Part shown: one piece after another, positions 51,620 to 62,152 of the stretch
Numbering within the stretch: the first letter of the stretch is position 1
How the letters are laid out: every line of letters begins with the position of its first letter
Origin: Marinirhabdus sp963799365
GTDB lineage: Bacteria; Bacteroidota; Bacteroidia; Flavobacteriales; Flavobacteriaceae
Assembly (NCBI GenBank): GCA_963799365.1
Contig: CAWCWV010000004.1
Coordinates: forward strand, 8,544 to 72,543
Direction: 5' to 3'
DNA: 64,000 bases
Made by a program: the position numbers and the translations under genes
Notes under the pieces: generated by a model
Told to the model about the DNA's origin: nothing
Database searches by the model: none
Seen by the model: the letters and a program-made list of their open reading frames with translations, nothing else

Positions 51620-54597
51620 ATGAAAAAAAATTTACCATTATTGGTAGTGTGTATGTTGCTTAGCTTACTCAGTTTTGCAACGACAGTTACTACAGAAAAA
51701 ACCTGTGAGACCACAATGGCTGCTCCTGGCGATTTTCCTTTTGAAGCTGGAAGCATTTGGAGTTATAACGACACAGGTGTAGATCTTGGAACTTCCTGGA
51801 GAGAAGTTGCCTACGATGACAGTGCTTGGTCATCTGGGGCTGCACAATTGGGATATGGCGATGGCGATGAGGTGACCACCTTATCTTTTGGTCCAAATGC
51901 AAGTAATAAATATCCAACATACTATTTTAGATATGAGTTCGATATTGTGGATGCTTCTATTTATGGCGATCTGCTTTTTAATTTGGTGAGAGATGATGGA
52001 GCTGTAGTGTACCTAAATGGAACAGAAATCATCCGAGACAATTTACCTGCTGGAACTATCACCTACAATACATTTGCCTTAAGCACTGTAGGAGGTGCAG
52101 ATGAAGATACATTTTTTCCCTTCACAGTAGCAAATTTGTTGCAAAATGGAGCCAATGTGATTGCCGTGGAACTGCACCAACGTGATGGAAGTAGTTCAGA
52201 TTTAGGGTTCGATATGTCCACTAATTTTATTCCGGCAGCGCCACAACCTGCAGCTTTTCCAATGGAATCTGGATTGGTATGGTCTTACCTAGATACAGGT
52301 GTAAGCCTTGATGCTGAACCTTGGACCGAAGCTGGATACGATATTAGTACATGGAATGCTGGTTTTGCATCATTAGGATACGGCGATCCCGTAACGACTG
52401 AAATTTCTTTTGGACCAGATCCAAACAATAAATACATCACTACCTATTTTACCAAAGAGGTGAACATTGTATTGGATGATGTAACAGAGAACGTAGTCTT
52501 TGGATTAAACCGAGACGATGGAGCTATTGTATATATAAATGGAGTGGAAGTAATTAGAGATAATATGCCACCACCACCAACCGATTATCTTACAAACTCT
52601 TCAACAACAGTGAGTGGTGCAGATGAAACAGCCTTCTTCACGCATTTGGTGCCTAAAACTGCTTTTGTAGAAGGGGTGAATAAAATTTCTGTAGAATTAC
52701 ATAACAGAGATGGGGTGAGTTCAGATTTAAAATTTGATATGTTCGTGAATAATGAGTCAACTACGCAGCCTTGTGAAGTAGGAACAATAGGTTGTTTTAC
52801 CTCTATTGAACCAACGGGGCAAACTCCAAAAATGATTATTGCTAATGAACATCGTTTTCAGTTAATCGTAAAACAAGGAGATCCTTATACGTCAGGAACA
52901 GGTGAAGTTGGCGGTAACAATGATTTTACAGGATATATTCCTATTGAAGGTTCAAGTATGCTAGGATATGTTTCTATTAATCATGAAACAACACCAGGAG
53001 GTGTTACAATAGCAGATGTGAATCTTAATGAAAATACTTTACTTTGGGAGGTAGACCCAAACCCAACCAGTAGATTTTTTCAACAGTGCTTTGGTAACTA
53101 CAACACGTAACTGTTCTGGAGGTGTAACTCCTTGGGGAACTGTTATAACTGCTGAAGAAAATACCAGCGGAGGTGATGTAAATGCCGATGGTTACCAGGA
53201 TGTAGGCTGGTTAGTAGAAATTGACCCTGCAACTGCTCAGGTTGTTGATTATGGTAATGGACAAGAAAAACTGTGGGCAATGGGTAGAATGAACCACGAA
53301 AACGTAGTGGTTTCTAACGATATGAAAACGGCTTATTATGGTGAAGATGGCGGTACAGACTGTGTTTACAAGTTTGTGGCTAGACACTGCAGGCGATCTT
53401 TCCAGCGGGATTTTATATGTTTTGAAATTGGACGCTCCTTTAATAGGAAACGATCCTTCTTCACCAACAGCAACCTGGGTACAAGTGCCTAACAATACTC
53501 CAGCAGAACGAAACAATGTAAGAAATGCAGCTGCTGCTTTGGGTGGAACAGATTTTAACGGTGTGGAAGATTGCGAGATTAACCCAATCACTGGAGAGAT
53601 CTACTTTACTTCAAAAGGAAAAAGTCGTACGTATGCTTTTACCGATAACGGTTCTACCTTAACAAACTTCAGAACTTTTGTTGGTGGAACTTCACTACGA
53701 TATCACAACCGATACCGGGTTTTTAACGAAGCCTGGGGTGGTGGTAACGACAACCTAACGTTTGACGACAAAGGAAATCTTTGGGTATTGCAAGATGGTG
53801 GCAACAACTATATTTGGGTAGTACGTCCAGATCATACACAAGAAGTGCCTAATGTAGATTTATTTGCTTCTATGCCAAACGGTTCTGAGCCAACTGGTTT
53901 GACGTTTACTCCAGACTTTAAATATGGTTTCTTTTCTGTACAACATCCAAGTGGCTCAAACGAAGCACAACAAGATGCAACGTTTAGTGATATAACTTTT
54001 GATGCTTCTGCAACGGTAGTTTTTGCTTTAAAAGAAAATTTGGGAGCTCAAATACCTGTAGCAGATTTTATAGCCTCGGAAGTTGAAATTGAACCAGGAA
54101 CGGCTATTACGTTTACAGACTTAAGTGCCAACAATCCAAGTGCATGGTTCTGGACTTTTGAAGGTGGAATCCCAGCCACGTCTAATGATGCTGCGCCAAC
54201 AGTAGCCTACTTAGAAGAAGGTAACTTTAACGTAAGCCTTATTGTAGGAAACGTTTCTGGAATAGGTGAAGAAATAATAAAGGAAGAATATATCCTAGTA
54301 GAAGAAGTGATTATTTTAGGAGTAGACGATGTGCTAAAAGACGCTATCTCCGTATATCCAAACCCAACCAGCGGTATCGTAAATGTAACCGTAGCAGGTC
54401 AAGAAGGCAAAATTACAGTTGAGGTTTTCAATATGCTAGGCCAAAAAGTTTTGGAGCAGAAAAATGAAGAGACTAGTGGTGCTCAAAGATCAGTAACGCT
54501 TGACTTAGCTTCTCATGTAAAGGCCAACCAAATGTTAGTGGTAAAAGTAACAGTGGGAGAAAACTCCGGCAGCTACAAAATTGTTAAACAAAATTAA
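51620..54597 (+). pseudogene. PhoX/DUF839-like secreted protein with T9SS tail, two frameshifts
   Basis: Three reading frames make up one protein of about 990 residues. It has a signal peptide, two tandem beta-sandwich domains (SIWSYNDTGVDLG and LVWSYLDTGVSLD), and a DUF839/PhoX phosphatase-like region (TTRNCSGGVTPWGTVITAEE; GILYVLKLDAPLIG). A PKD-like domain (DFIASEVEIEPGTAITFTDL) and a type IX sorting domain (ISVYPNPTSGIVNV) follow. Frame 1 fails in a T-run near 53076-53081 (one T too many). Frame 2 fails near 53393 (extra A in GCTAGAC). Removing both bases gives one open frame. The GTG/TTG starts inside are artefacts. Confidence 0.85.
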
Positions 54598-54615
54598 TTT
54601 TTTTCATATTTGAGG

Positions 54616-54652
54616 AAAGGGCTGGTGCGTATTAATTGCACTGGTCCTTTTT
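54616..54652 (+). terminator. terminator after the PhoX-like gene
   Basis: AAAGGGCTGGTGC pairs with GCACTGGTCCTTT using G-T wobbles, followed by a T-run. Confidence 0.65.
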
Positions 54653-54671
54653 TATATAAATAATTCAAGGT

Positions 54672-55592
54672 ATGAGTACTAAGTTCAAATTCAAATTAGT
54701 TGTTTTTTTCTTCGGAATTGCAAGCTTTCAGGCTTTGGCTCAAAATGCCAACCCAATTGCTGAAAAAATGTTTTACAATGTGGAAACTGCTTTAGCCGAA
54801 AACGATAGAGCCACACAACTCAATATTCGAGATCAACAATGGTTCAGGCTTCCGAAGAACATTCAAAAATTAGAAGATCTTGTTTTTTTGAATGCCATGC
54901 GAAATCATTTTGAAACTTGGGACCCTGCGCTTTTCAGTTTGAAGCATCTTGAAAATTTGAATCTGAAATCCAATGAATTCAGTTATGTGCCAGGAGAAAT
55001 AGGAGCCTTAAAAAATTTGATGAAATTAGACTTGGCCGATAATAAGATCGCTAAGATTTCAGAAGAGATCGGAAATCTTAAGAACTTGCAGTATTTATAT
55101 CTTTCGGGAAACAGTTTGGTGTCTTTACCTAAAACCATCAACCAATGCAAAGAGTTAAAAGTGTTGCAGTTGGATAACAATCAACTAAGCTATTTACCTT
55201 CTTCTGTGGCTGCTTTACCATCATTAAAAACCTTGCAGATAGGATACAACCAATTCTACGAGCTGGATACCCAATGGACCAACATTCAAACCCTGGAGGA
55301 ATTAAATATGGAACACAACCGTCTACAGGAAATTCCCAATAGCATCGGTTCGCTAAAACAATTAAAAACCTTAATTCTGAATGATAATAATTTAAAGGAA
55401 TTACCAGCAAGTTTTTCAGCTTTGGAAAATTTGGAGCTGGCTATATTATCTGGAAACCAGTTAGATAGTTTGCCTGAAGGTATTTCAGCATTAAATAAAT
55501 TACGAACGCTAATTTTAACGAATAACAATTTCAGCAAAACAGAGCAGGAACGTATTAGAAATGCTTTGCCAGCTTGCGTGGTATATTTCTAA
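54672..55592 (+). CDS. exported leucine-rich repeat protein
   Basis: A 306-residue protein with a signal peptide (cleavage near residue 23, LAQNAN). About ten leucine-rich repeats of 23 residues follow, of the plant/Ras-group type (LKNLMKLDLADNKIAKISEE; LKTLILNDNNLKELPASF). No sorting tail, so it is probably periplasmic. It overlaps the convergent DUF456 gene by four bases. Confidence 0.85.
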   Translation: MSTKFKFKLVVFFFGIASFQALAQNANPIAEKMFYNVETALAENDRATQLNIRDQQWFRLPKNIQKLEDLVFLNAMRNHFETWDPALFSLKHLENLNLKSNEFSYVPGEIGALKNLMKLDLADNKIAKISEEIGNLKNLQYLYLSGNSLVSLPKTINQCKELKVLQLDNNQLSYLPSSVAALPSLKTLQIGYNQFYELDTQWTNIQTLEELNMEHNRLQEIPNSIGSLKQLKTLILNDNNLKELPASFSALENLELAILSGNQLDSLPEGISALNKLRTLILTNNNFSKTEQERIRNALPACVVYF

Positions 55593-56092
55593 CTAAAGAA
55601 GAGCTCCCAATTCACAAACACCTTATAAATAAAAATTCCTAAATACACCAAGGTTGCAAATACCTTGATAAAGGTAGAAGCTAGAAATCCAATAAAAGAA
55701 CCAAAAGCTGCTTTAAAAGCTGTTTTCCCTTCCGTTTTGTTGAATAGTAGCTCTCCTACCAAAGCACCCACAAAAGGACCAATCAAAATCCCAAAGGGAA
55801 TAGGGGCAATAATTCCTATTATTAATCCAATAGTTGTGCCCCAGGCACCCGCTTTACTGCCGCCAAATTTTTTGGTGCCCATCGCTGGGATTACATAATC
55901 CAAAATATAAAGCGTAATGGCAATCACTCCAGTAATGATAATAAATAGCCAATCAAAAGGCAGGGAAGGAGCCAGATACAGGCAAATTAATCCTAGCCAA
56001 CTTATGGGTACCCCTGGAATTACTGGCAATATAGCGCCCGCAATCCCCACCAACATTAAAATAAAGCCAATAACCAATAAAAAAATATCCAT
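55589..56092 (-). CDS. DUF456 membrane protein
   Basis: A 167-residue integral membrane protein. The Gly-rich segments FILMLVGIAGAILPVIPGVP and GAWGTTIGLIIGIIAPIPFG with GPFVGALVGEL are the DUF456 signature (two repeated glycine-zipper-like units). No function is established. Start ATG at 56092, divergent from blaI. Confidence 0.88.
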   Translation of the reverse strand: MDIFLLVIGFILMLVGIAGAILPVIPGVPISWLGLICLYLAPSLPFDWLFIIITGVIAITLYILDYVIPAMGTKKFGGSKAGAWGTTIGLIIGIIAPIPFGILIGPFVGALVGELLFNKTEGKTAFKAAFGSFIGFLASTFIKVFATLVYLGIFIYKVFVNWELFFS

Positions 56093-56136
56093 ACTGCTAA
56101 GTTAGTACATAAATTTTAGCTGTGTAATAATTTTAT

Positions 56137-56176
56137 AACTAAAAGATTAGTTTAACTAAATATTTAGTTATATTTG
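56137..56176 (+). promoter_or_regulatory. two tandem BlaI-type operators overlapping the promoter
   Basis: AACTAAAAGATTAGTT (56137-56152) and the perfect 18-bp palindrome TAACTAAATATTTAGTTA (56153-56170) lie end to end. The -7 box TATATTTG (56169-56176) overlaps the second. The arms ACTAA/TTAGT are plausible BlaI/MecI half-sites, so the downstream repressor is probably autoregulated. Confidence 0.65.
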
Positions 56177-56177
56177 A

Positions 56178-56219
56178 ATACTCAATACTCAATACTCAAT
56201 ACTCAATACTCAATACTCA
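56178..56219. repeat. six perfect tandem ATACTCA heptamers
   Basis: Six exact copies of ATACTCA occupy 42 bp and run up to 3 bp before the blaI ATG at 56223. They make up nearly the whole predicted 5' leader. Confidence 0.9.
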
Positions 56220-56222
56220 ATA

Positions 56223-56588
56223 ATGAAACAACTCACAAAAGCAGAAGAAGACATTATGCAGGTCCTTTGGGACTTGGGCGAAGGCAATGTAGCTGCTATT
56301 ATAGAAGAATTTCCCGAACCAAAACCCGCTTACAATACTGTTAGCACCATCGTCCGTATTCTGGAAAGCAAAGATTTTGTAGACTACCGCAAAGAAGGTC
56401 GCGGCCATATTTACTTTCCAAAACTGAAGAAAACCGAATACAGCAACCAATCTATTAATAAATTGGTGGATGGGTATTTTCAAGGTTCCTTTAAGAGTAT
56501 GGTTTCGTTTTTTATGAAGAAGAACGACATTAGTATTCAGGAATTGGAGAGCATTATGGGTGAAATCAATAAAAAAGAGAAGTCATGA
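56223..56588 (+). CDS. BlaI/MecI/CopY family repressor
   Basis: A 121-residue repressor with an N-terminal winged helix (LTKAEEDIMQVLWDLGEGNV, then AYNTVSTIVRILESKDFV) and a C-terminal dimerisation helix. BlaI-type repressors are cleaved when a paired M56 sensor protease is triggered. The M56 gene overlaps its stop by ATGA, matching the classic pair. Start ATG at 56223. Confidence 0.92.
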   Translation: MKQLTKAEEDIMQVLWDLGEGNVAAIIEEFPEPKPAYNTVSTIVRILESKDFVDYRKEGRGHIYFPKLKKTEYSNQSINKLVDGYFQGSFKSMVSFFMKKNDISIQELESIMGEINKKEKS

Positions 56589-58021
56589 TACACTATTTCT
56601 TACAAGTAATTTTATTTCAGCTATTATTTTTAGTAGTGTACGATGTATTTCTGAAAAAGGAAACGTTTTTTAACTACAACCGCTTGTATTTGTTATGCAC
56701 TTCGGTAGTGAGTTTTGTGATTCCTTTTCTGAAAATTGAAGCCATCCAGCAAAACATTCCGCAGGAATTTAAAGTACAATTGCCTGCTGTTTTAATTGGA
56801 AATGCTTCTGAAACTACTACAAATTCATCCATTTTATTAGATGAAATCGCACTAACGCAACAAAGTATGTCATGGAGTACCATAGCATTGGGAATCTACC
56901 TTTTAGGAATGTTATTTTCAATTATATTTTTCGCACTAAAACTTCGGAATTTATACCTGCTAAAAAGAAGTGCCATCGTAGAAAAATATGGGAAGTACAC
57001 CATCGCAACCATCTCAAAATCTGATGTTGCTTTCACATTTTTAAACACTATTTTTTTAGGAGACCACCTCAGCGAGCCACAAAAATCTAATTTTCTGCAA
57101 CACGAATTGGTACACGTACGGCAGCGACACACGCTGGATTTGTTGTTTTTTGAAGCATTACGAATACTGTTCTGGTTCAATCCAATGGTGTATATTTTTC
57201 AGCAGAAAATACAAGCGTTGCACGAATACACGGCGGACCGTTTGGTAGCTTCAAATGACAAGGCTGGTTACTATCAAAATTTACTTTCAGAAGTATTTGG
57301 TACCACAAAAATTTCATTCATTAATACCTTTTATACATCATCAATAATCAAAAATCGAATCGTTATGTTACAAAAATCAAATTCAAAGAAGATCATTCAG
57401 TTAAAGTATTTACTGCTTATTCCCGCCGTTTGCGCCATGTTGTTTTATACGTCGTGCTCGGAGGAAAATTCTACTAAAAATACAGACTTGATTTCAGAAA
57501 TTGAAAATCTTTCAGCAAAAATCTCAAGTAAAGGAGAGCTCACAAAGGAAGAGGAAGGCGCCTTGGCAGTTTTAATTTATAACAATTATCCGGATGGTGT
57601 TGGAGGAATAACTGGTGAAAAAGGAGAAATTCATTTAGATAAAGAACGTACACATTTTCAAACAGATGGGGTGCCTTTCGCCGTTATTGAAAAAGTTCCA
57701 ACTTACCCAGGTTGTGAAGGGACCAATGAAGAAATGAAAGAATGCATGTCTAAACAAATCCGACAATTTGTAGGTGAAAATTTCAATACAAAATTGGCTA
57801 ATAAGCTTGAATTTACAGGGAAACAGCGTATTTCAGTTCAATTTACAATTAATAAAGATGGATATGTTGCAGATGCAAGAGCTAGGGCAGCACATCCAGA
57901 CTTAGAAACAGAAGCATTACGTGTAGTTTCAAAATTACCTAAAATGATCCCAGGCGAAAAAGATGGAAAACCAGTTGGTGTAATCTATGCGCTTCCCATA
58001 ATTTTTGAAATAAATGAATAG
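56585..58021 (+). CDS. BlaR1/M56 sensor metallopeptidase with TonB C-terminal domain
   Basis: A 478-residue protein. Transmembrane helices lie near residues 5-22, 35-51 and 95-117, and a further one near 275-292. The M56 zinc site HELVHVRQRH is near residue 177. After the last helix comes a TonB-like C-terminal domain (VQFTINKDGYVADARARAAH; ALRVVSKLPKMIPG). The family cleaves the repressor encoded upstream in response to a signal. The TonB tail in place of a penicillin-binding domain is common in Bacteroidota and argues against a beta-lactam sensor. It overlaps the TPR gene by 8 bp. Confidence 0.9.
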   Translation: MIHYFLQVILFQLLFLVVYDVFLKKETFFNYNRLYLLCTSVVSFVIPFLKIEAIQQNIPQEFKVQLPAVLIGNASETTTNSSILLDEIALTQQSMSWSTIALGIYLLGMLFSIIFFALKLRNLYLLKRSAIVEKYGKYTIATISKSDVAFTFLNTIFLGDHLSEPQKSNFLQHELVHVRQRHTLDLLFFEALRILFWFNPMVYIFQQKIQALHEYTADRLVASNDKAGYYQNLLSEVFGTTKISFINTFYTSSIIKNRIVMLQKSNSKKIIQLKYLLLIPAVCAMLFYTSCSEENSTKNTDLISEIENLSAKISSKGELTKEEEGALAVLIYNNYPDGVGGITGEKGEIHLDKERTHFQTDGVPFAVIEKVPTYPGCEGTNEEMKECMSKQIRQFVGENFNTKLANKLEFTGKQRISVQFTINKDGYVADARARAAHPDLETEALRVVSKLPKMIPGEKDGKPVGVIYALPIIFEINE

Positions 58022-59141
58022 ATATTTAATAGGTACATTGTGTATTCTAATTTCAATACTAGCCGATGCCCAAAACGCATCGGCTATTCGGGTTGGTGAC
58101 AGTTTGTATGCCTTGGGAGATTATAGTAAAGCCATTAAAAGTTATGAAAAAGCAGAACAACAAGAAGAAAAAATAGCGCAGGCCTACGATGCCTTAGGCA
58201 ACAATACCAAGGCTTTAGAGTATTACGAAAAAGCACTTTTAGCAAAAGAAAACAAGCTGTTAACCCAATACAATTACGGAAAACTATTGCTGAAAGCCAC
58301 ACAATACAAAAAAGCAGATAGTTTGTTTCAAGTACTCACCAAAGCCAATCCCAAAAATCCGGAATTTGTATATCAGCTAGGGATTGTTAAGGAAATACGA
58401 AACGATTCTACAGCTTATCCCACATTTTTCTTTGCACACTTGCTGGACAAAAACCATCAAAACGCCCTGTATAAAATTGCAAAATATGCAGCGGAAGAGC
58501 GCGATTTTGATAAAGCCAAAAAACTAATTGAACAGGGTTTGAAAACAGACCCCAACAGTACTCGTTTTTTGCAATTAAAAGCTATTGTAGCCTTTGTTGA
58601 AAAAGACTATCACCATGCAGCCAATGCGTACGAAAAACTTGTAGCACTCAACCAGAGTAACATCCCACAGCACGAAAACCTAGCTGAAAGCTACACGAAA
58701 ACCAACCGATTTGAACACGCTATAGCACAATACACCATTTTAATTAATGAGTACGACGATAAAAATCCGTCCTGGCATTTCAGCATTGCAAAAAACTTTG
58801 AAGCTTTACGCTATTTAGACAAGGCGCAGTATCATTTTGAAATTGCTATTTTGTTGCAGGACATTCCTTTGGATGCTTCCTACTTTGCCTTGGCTTCAGT
58901 TTTTAAGAAACAGAAGGATTATAAAAATCAGTTAGAAGCGCTACAAAAAGCAGTAAAAGAAAACCCCGAAAATCAGGAAGCTTTATACTTCCTAGCCACA
59001 GCAGCCGATGATTATTTTGAAGACAATGCGAGCGTTATACCTTATTACGAAACCTATCTAAAAAAGTTTGGAGAAAACGGAAAATATACAGAGTTTGCAG
59101 AACAGCGAATCAAGGATTTAAAGACAGGCTATTCATTTTGA
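58014..59141 (+). CDS. exported tetratricopeptide repeat protein
   Basis: A 375-residue protein with a signal peptide (cleavage near residue 19, ADAQN). About eight to nine TPR units follow (DSLYALGDYSKAIKSYEKAE; NTKALEYYEKALLAKENK). It is the third gene of the blaI-M56-TPR operon, with an 8-bp overlap, so it is a likely downstream component of the same signalling system. No catalytic motif. An inverted repeat AGCCGATGC/GCATCGGCT (58061-58085) lies within the signal-peptide codons. Confidence 0.85.
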   Translation: MNRYLIGTLCILISILADAQNASAIRVGDSLYALGDYSKAIKSYEKAEQQEEKIAQAYDALGNNTKALEYYEKALLAKENKLLTQYNYGKLLLKATQYKKADSLFQVLTKANPKNPEFVYQLGIVKEIRNDSTAYPTFFFAHLLDKNHQNALYKIAKYAAEERDFDKAKKLIEQGLKTDPNSTRFLQLKAIVAFVEKDYHHAANAYEKLVALNQSNIPQHENLAESYTKTNRFEHAIAQYTILINEYDDKNPSWHFSIAKNFEALRYLDKAQYHFEIAILLQDIPLDASYFALASVFKKQKDYKNQLEALQKAVKENPENQEALYFLATAADDYFEDNASVIPYYETYLKKFGENGKYTEFAEQRIKDLKTGYSF

Positions 59142-59249
59142 TAAAAACTAGCGAAACCTCGAGTGATTTCAAAACGCGATAACAGTTTTGGAATAGTATC
59201 AAGAGGCAATCCCCCAAAAATTTGTACTTTCGATGTGTAGTTGCACTAT

Positions 59250-59732
59250 ATGAAGTATTTCGCATATCTTTTACTTATTTTAGGCTGCACTTCTTGTCAG
59301 TTTTTTGAGACGGAAAAAATTTCGTCAGATACTTTTTATGAGTCAGCACTAAAAACAATAGACTGGAAAAATGTAGATAGTTATCCTGCTTTTGCCAGTT
59401 GCGACACCCTTTCAGAAAAGGAGCAACAGAAAAGCTGTTTTGAAGGGGAGCTAGCATATCAATTGCAGCAAAGTATGACAGCGCAAGGGGTTACCTCTCT
59501 TAAGGATTTGAATGATACCATTATATTGTCTTTCTCCATTTCAGAAAAAGCACAGATTTCTATTCTGGAAATGCAAATCGATAGTCTGTTACAAAGAGCT
59601 TTTCCAAACTTAAAAGACAGTTTGAAATATTCAATAGATGCTTTACAATTGGTTGCGCCAGCCTATAAAAGAGGCATTCCAGTAAGAACACAATTCACTT
59701 TACCTATTGTTGTGACTACGGAAGAGTTCTAA
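59250..59732 (+). CDS. hypothetical lipoprotein
   Basis: A 160-residue predicted lipoprotein; lipobox ILGCTSC puts the Cys near residue 13-16. The mature part has an even Ser/Asp/Thr-rich composition and a Cys pair (ASCDTLSEKEQQKSC), and ends in RGIPVRTQFTLPIVV, resembling the end of TonB-C-like domains. The family is not recognised. The ATG at 59250 is used rather than a TTG three codons upstream. Confidence 0.65.
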   Translation: MKYFAYLLLILGCTSCQFFETEKISSDTFYESALKTIDWKNVDSYPAFASCDTLSEKEQQKSCFEGELAYQLQQSMTAQGVTSLKDLNDTIILSFSISEKAQISILEMQIDSLLQRAFPNLKDSLKYSIDALQLVAPAYKRGIPVRTQFTLPIVVTTEEF

Positions 59733-60054
59733 ATTGTTTCAAGTAGAAAATTCAGTATTTGAACCTTGTGCAAGGGAATATCACTGAATTTTTTTATAAA
59801 TAGAATTGAAGTTTAGTAAAGTATAAGAATTTTTACTCTCCGATATAGATATTTTAAAATCTAGGCGATTCAATGATAGTAAGCTCATTTCTTAAAATTG
59901 TAAAGAGACAATTTAATATAATGTAAGTTTTAAAAATTTAAGGTAAGAATAAAGTAAAATCAAATTTTCTAGGTTATCAGGTTATCAGGTTATCAGATTA
60001 TTGAGGATAAAGTCTTGCCTCTTGCCTCTTAAAGCGCAGCGGTCTTTTTCTTTT
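59733..60054. other. 322-bp gap with GGTTATCA repeat
   Basis: No gene is supported. The AT-rich sequence contains three tandem copies of GGTTATCA at 59972-59995. No promoter or RNA was recognised. Confidence 0.5.
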
Positions 60055-60925
60055 TTACAAACTGAACTTATAACCCAACGTTACATCTACGGGAAATGAG
60101 TCATGTGTCTCCAATCCTAAACCAACGATATCATTGTAGGTAAGATATCCATTTCCTAGTTTATAATCTGCTCCCAGGCCAAAGATGCCATGGGCTGTAA
60201 AATCTCCTCCGGAGCTAGATTCCAAAGCTACAGAATTGTCTGGCTGTATCACTGGGAAATCGTCGCGGCTAGAATAGGTATAGCTTACAAATTTGGTGTT
60301 TAGGAAAATATCCAATGTTTCTGTTTTTACAAATTTGAGACGGTAATTCAAAGAGGCCTGTGTGGCGTTGTATTGAAATTCATCATTTCCAAATGTCTGT
60401 TGTAAGCGTAGTACAATGGAATGTCTTTTCAATTTTACTTCATCAATTAATTCAAGATCTATCGGCTACCGGCAATAAGGTGTTATTTGGGTTTTGAGTA
60501 AAAATAGCATTACTTACGCCTGCAAAAACACCCAACCTCGCACCTATTTTTATGGAAGGTCTTTCGTTAGAAAAGTTAGGGTCTACTTGTTTGTTGTAGG
60601 TATTTATATATTCCCGAAGACTAGAGAGCGTCAAATTTACTTTGTCTGTATTTACAGGATTATCTATGGTAAGTAGTTGGAGCGACTCTTTAAACTCTTC
60701 TTGATACTTGCGGTTGCTTTTTGTGTTTTTTAGTTCGGTTATTGTATTTCCTTTTTTGGCGAAATAACGATAGTCACCATCAATGGTATTCCACAATAGG
60801 GTGATAGTGCCGTCTACTTCGGTTTTTAAAGTGTAGGAGGTGCCATCCACCGTGTAGGTCTCTTGGGCAAAAAGCTGAAATTGGGTGAGGAGCAGTAGGC
60901 TTAGAATGAGTAGGATGCGTTTCAT
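60055..60925 (-). pseudogene. outer-membrane beta-barrel protein with one frameshift
   Basis: The N-terminal piece (60925-60452) has a signal peptide (cleavage near residue 21, LFAQ) and runs to NTLLPVADRS. The C-terminal piece (60432-60055) continues in another frame with beta-strand-like text ending VDVTLGYKFSL, a typical outer-membrane terminal strand. Removing one A near 60461-60465 (GATAGAT to GATGAT) joins them as VADDLELIDEVKLKRHSIV. The repaired protein has about 290 residues. Family not named; a porin-like barrel of the Bacteroidota type is likely. Confidence 0.7.
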
Positions 60926-61036
60926 AGTAGGTAGATTATGGTACGGTTAAAGGTAGAAAAAAATATGAATTAGCGAGAGAGGTAAAGGGGGTTTATATGT
61001 TAGGAAGGTTGAGAAGGCAAGATACTTTCATTCATG

Positions 61037-62152
61037 TTATTTTTTAAACGACCTTTCTTTCCAAACATAGTTGCCTCTAAAACTTGAGATCACCACTAGG
61101 ACTGTCACTATTGGATATATAAATGTACTTGCCAAGAAACTGAAGAACGGAAAACGTTTTTTAAAGAATTGTGTACTTTTTCGAAGCATTAAAAAATCGA
61201 TTACTAGTTTGTACGAAATAAGGGCGACTGCAAAAATGGCGTATGTGAGACCAAAAGAGTAGCGACAATTATAGCGAGTGGAATTAGAACATTCATCGCA
61301 AACACTAAGAGTCCTAGTAGTTTGGATGCGATACTTTTCTGTTGTGCAGTTTTGGATGCCCACCGTACCCGTTGCGAAACTGCTTTTTTCCAGGTGTTTA
61401 CTGGTTGAGTCGTTACCACGGCATTTCTTGACTTTAGGTAGCCTATTTTCTTGGATATATTTGTTTGAATTTTTCCAGCAGAAACATATCATCTCCACTT
61501 GCGATGTGCAGATTCCCTTCAAAGCCGTTTACATTTTTAAATGCTTCTTTGGAGTATGCGAAATTAGCGCCATTGCTTAAGAGTATGTTCCCAAGGCCAA
61601 AGCTTCCTACTGTAACTGCTTGCAAGCTCCAGTTGTCCAACTGCTGGTAGCGTTCTAAAAATGTTGTTAGTCATAGTCCACAGGCATTGCCACACAAGCT
61701 GGGTCAGTGTAAATAATATAGTCGTTTAGGATCTTTACCAGGTTGACGGTAACTTACAATCGGCATCGGTGGTGAGTATCCACGGGTGTTTTGCTTCTGC
61801 AATCGCCAGAGTTATTGCGGTTTTCTTTGGCGAAAATTGGTTGGGTGTATTCTGAAGGATTTTAAAAGTTAGATTGCTTTGTTTCAGTTGCTGTAATATG
61901 ATTTCTTCTGAAGCATCTGTAGACGTATCATTTACAAAAATGATTTCAAAAAATGTCGAAGGGTATTTTAGTTTCTGAAGCGATTTTAGCAATCTAGGTA
62001 AGTTTTCTGCTTCATTTCTAAAGGCAATAACAACCGTAAACTTTGTTTCAGGTGCTTTTTTCTGCATCAAAATAAGGTACACGATGTCTGATATAAAGCA
62101 ATAGAAAGGCCCAGAAGTAGCACGTTACTATTAAGAATGCTCCCCAAATCAT
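61037..62152 (-). pseudogene. family 2 glycosyltransferase broken by about five indels
   Basis: The start ATG at 62152 overlaps the upstream gene by ATGA. Pieces in different frames add up to one GT2 protein of about 370 residues: an N-terminal helix, then FTVVIAFRNEAENLPRLLKSL, IIFVNDTSTDAS and TTDADCKLP. A middle block LSNGANFAYSKEAF follows, then the conserved RVRWASKT and a C-terminal membrane part ending KERSFKK. Shifts are repaired by single bases near 62067 (extra A), 61735 (missing T), 61668 (missing C), 61451 (missing A) and 61258 (missing T). Four of the five are in homopolymers. Confidence 0.75.

Noticed and set aside
53070..53400. Programmed frameshifting in the PhoX-like gene
   Set aside because: The breaks are simple extra bases without a slippery heptamer in the right phase plus a stimulator; the window has similar lesions of both signs elsewhere.
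56178..56219. Tandem repeats as a CRISPR array
   Set aside because: The 7-bp units are contiguous with no spacers and no cas genes nearby; it is a simple repeat tract.
58061..58085. Inverted repeat in the TPR gene as a regulatory hairpin
   Set aside because: It is inside signal-peptide codons of an operon gene and no related copy was found; kept only as a note.
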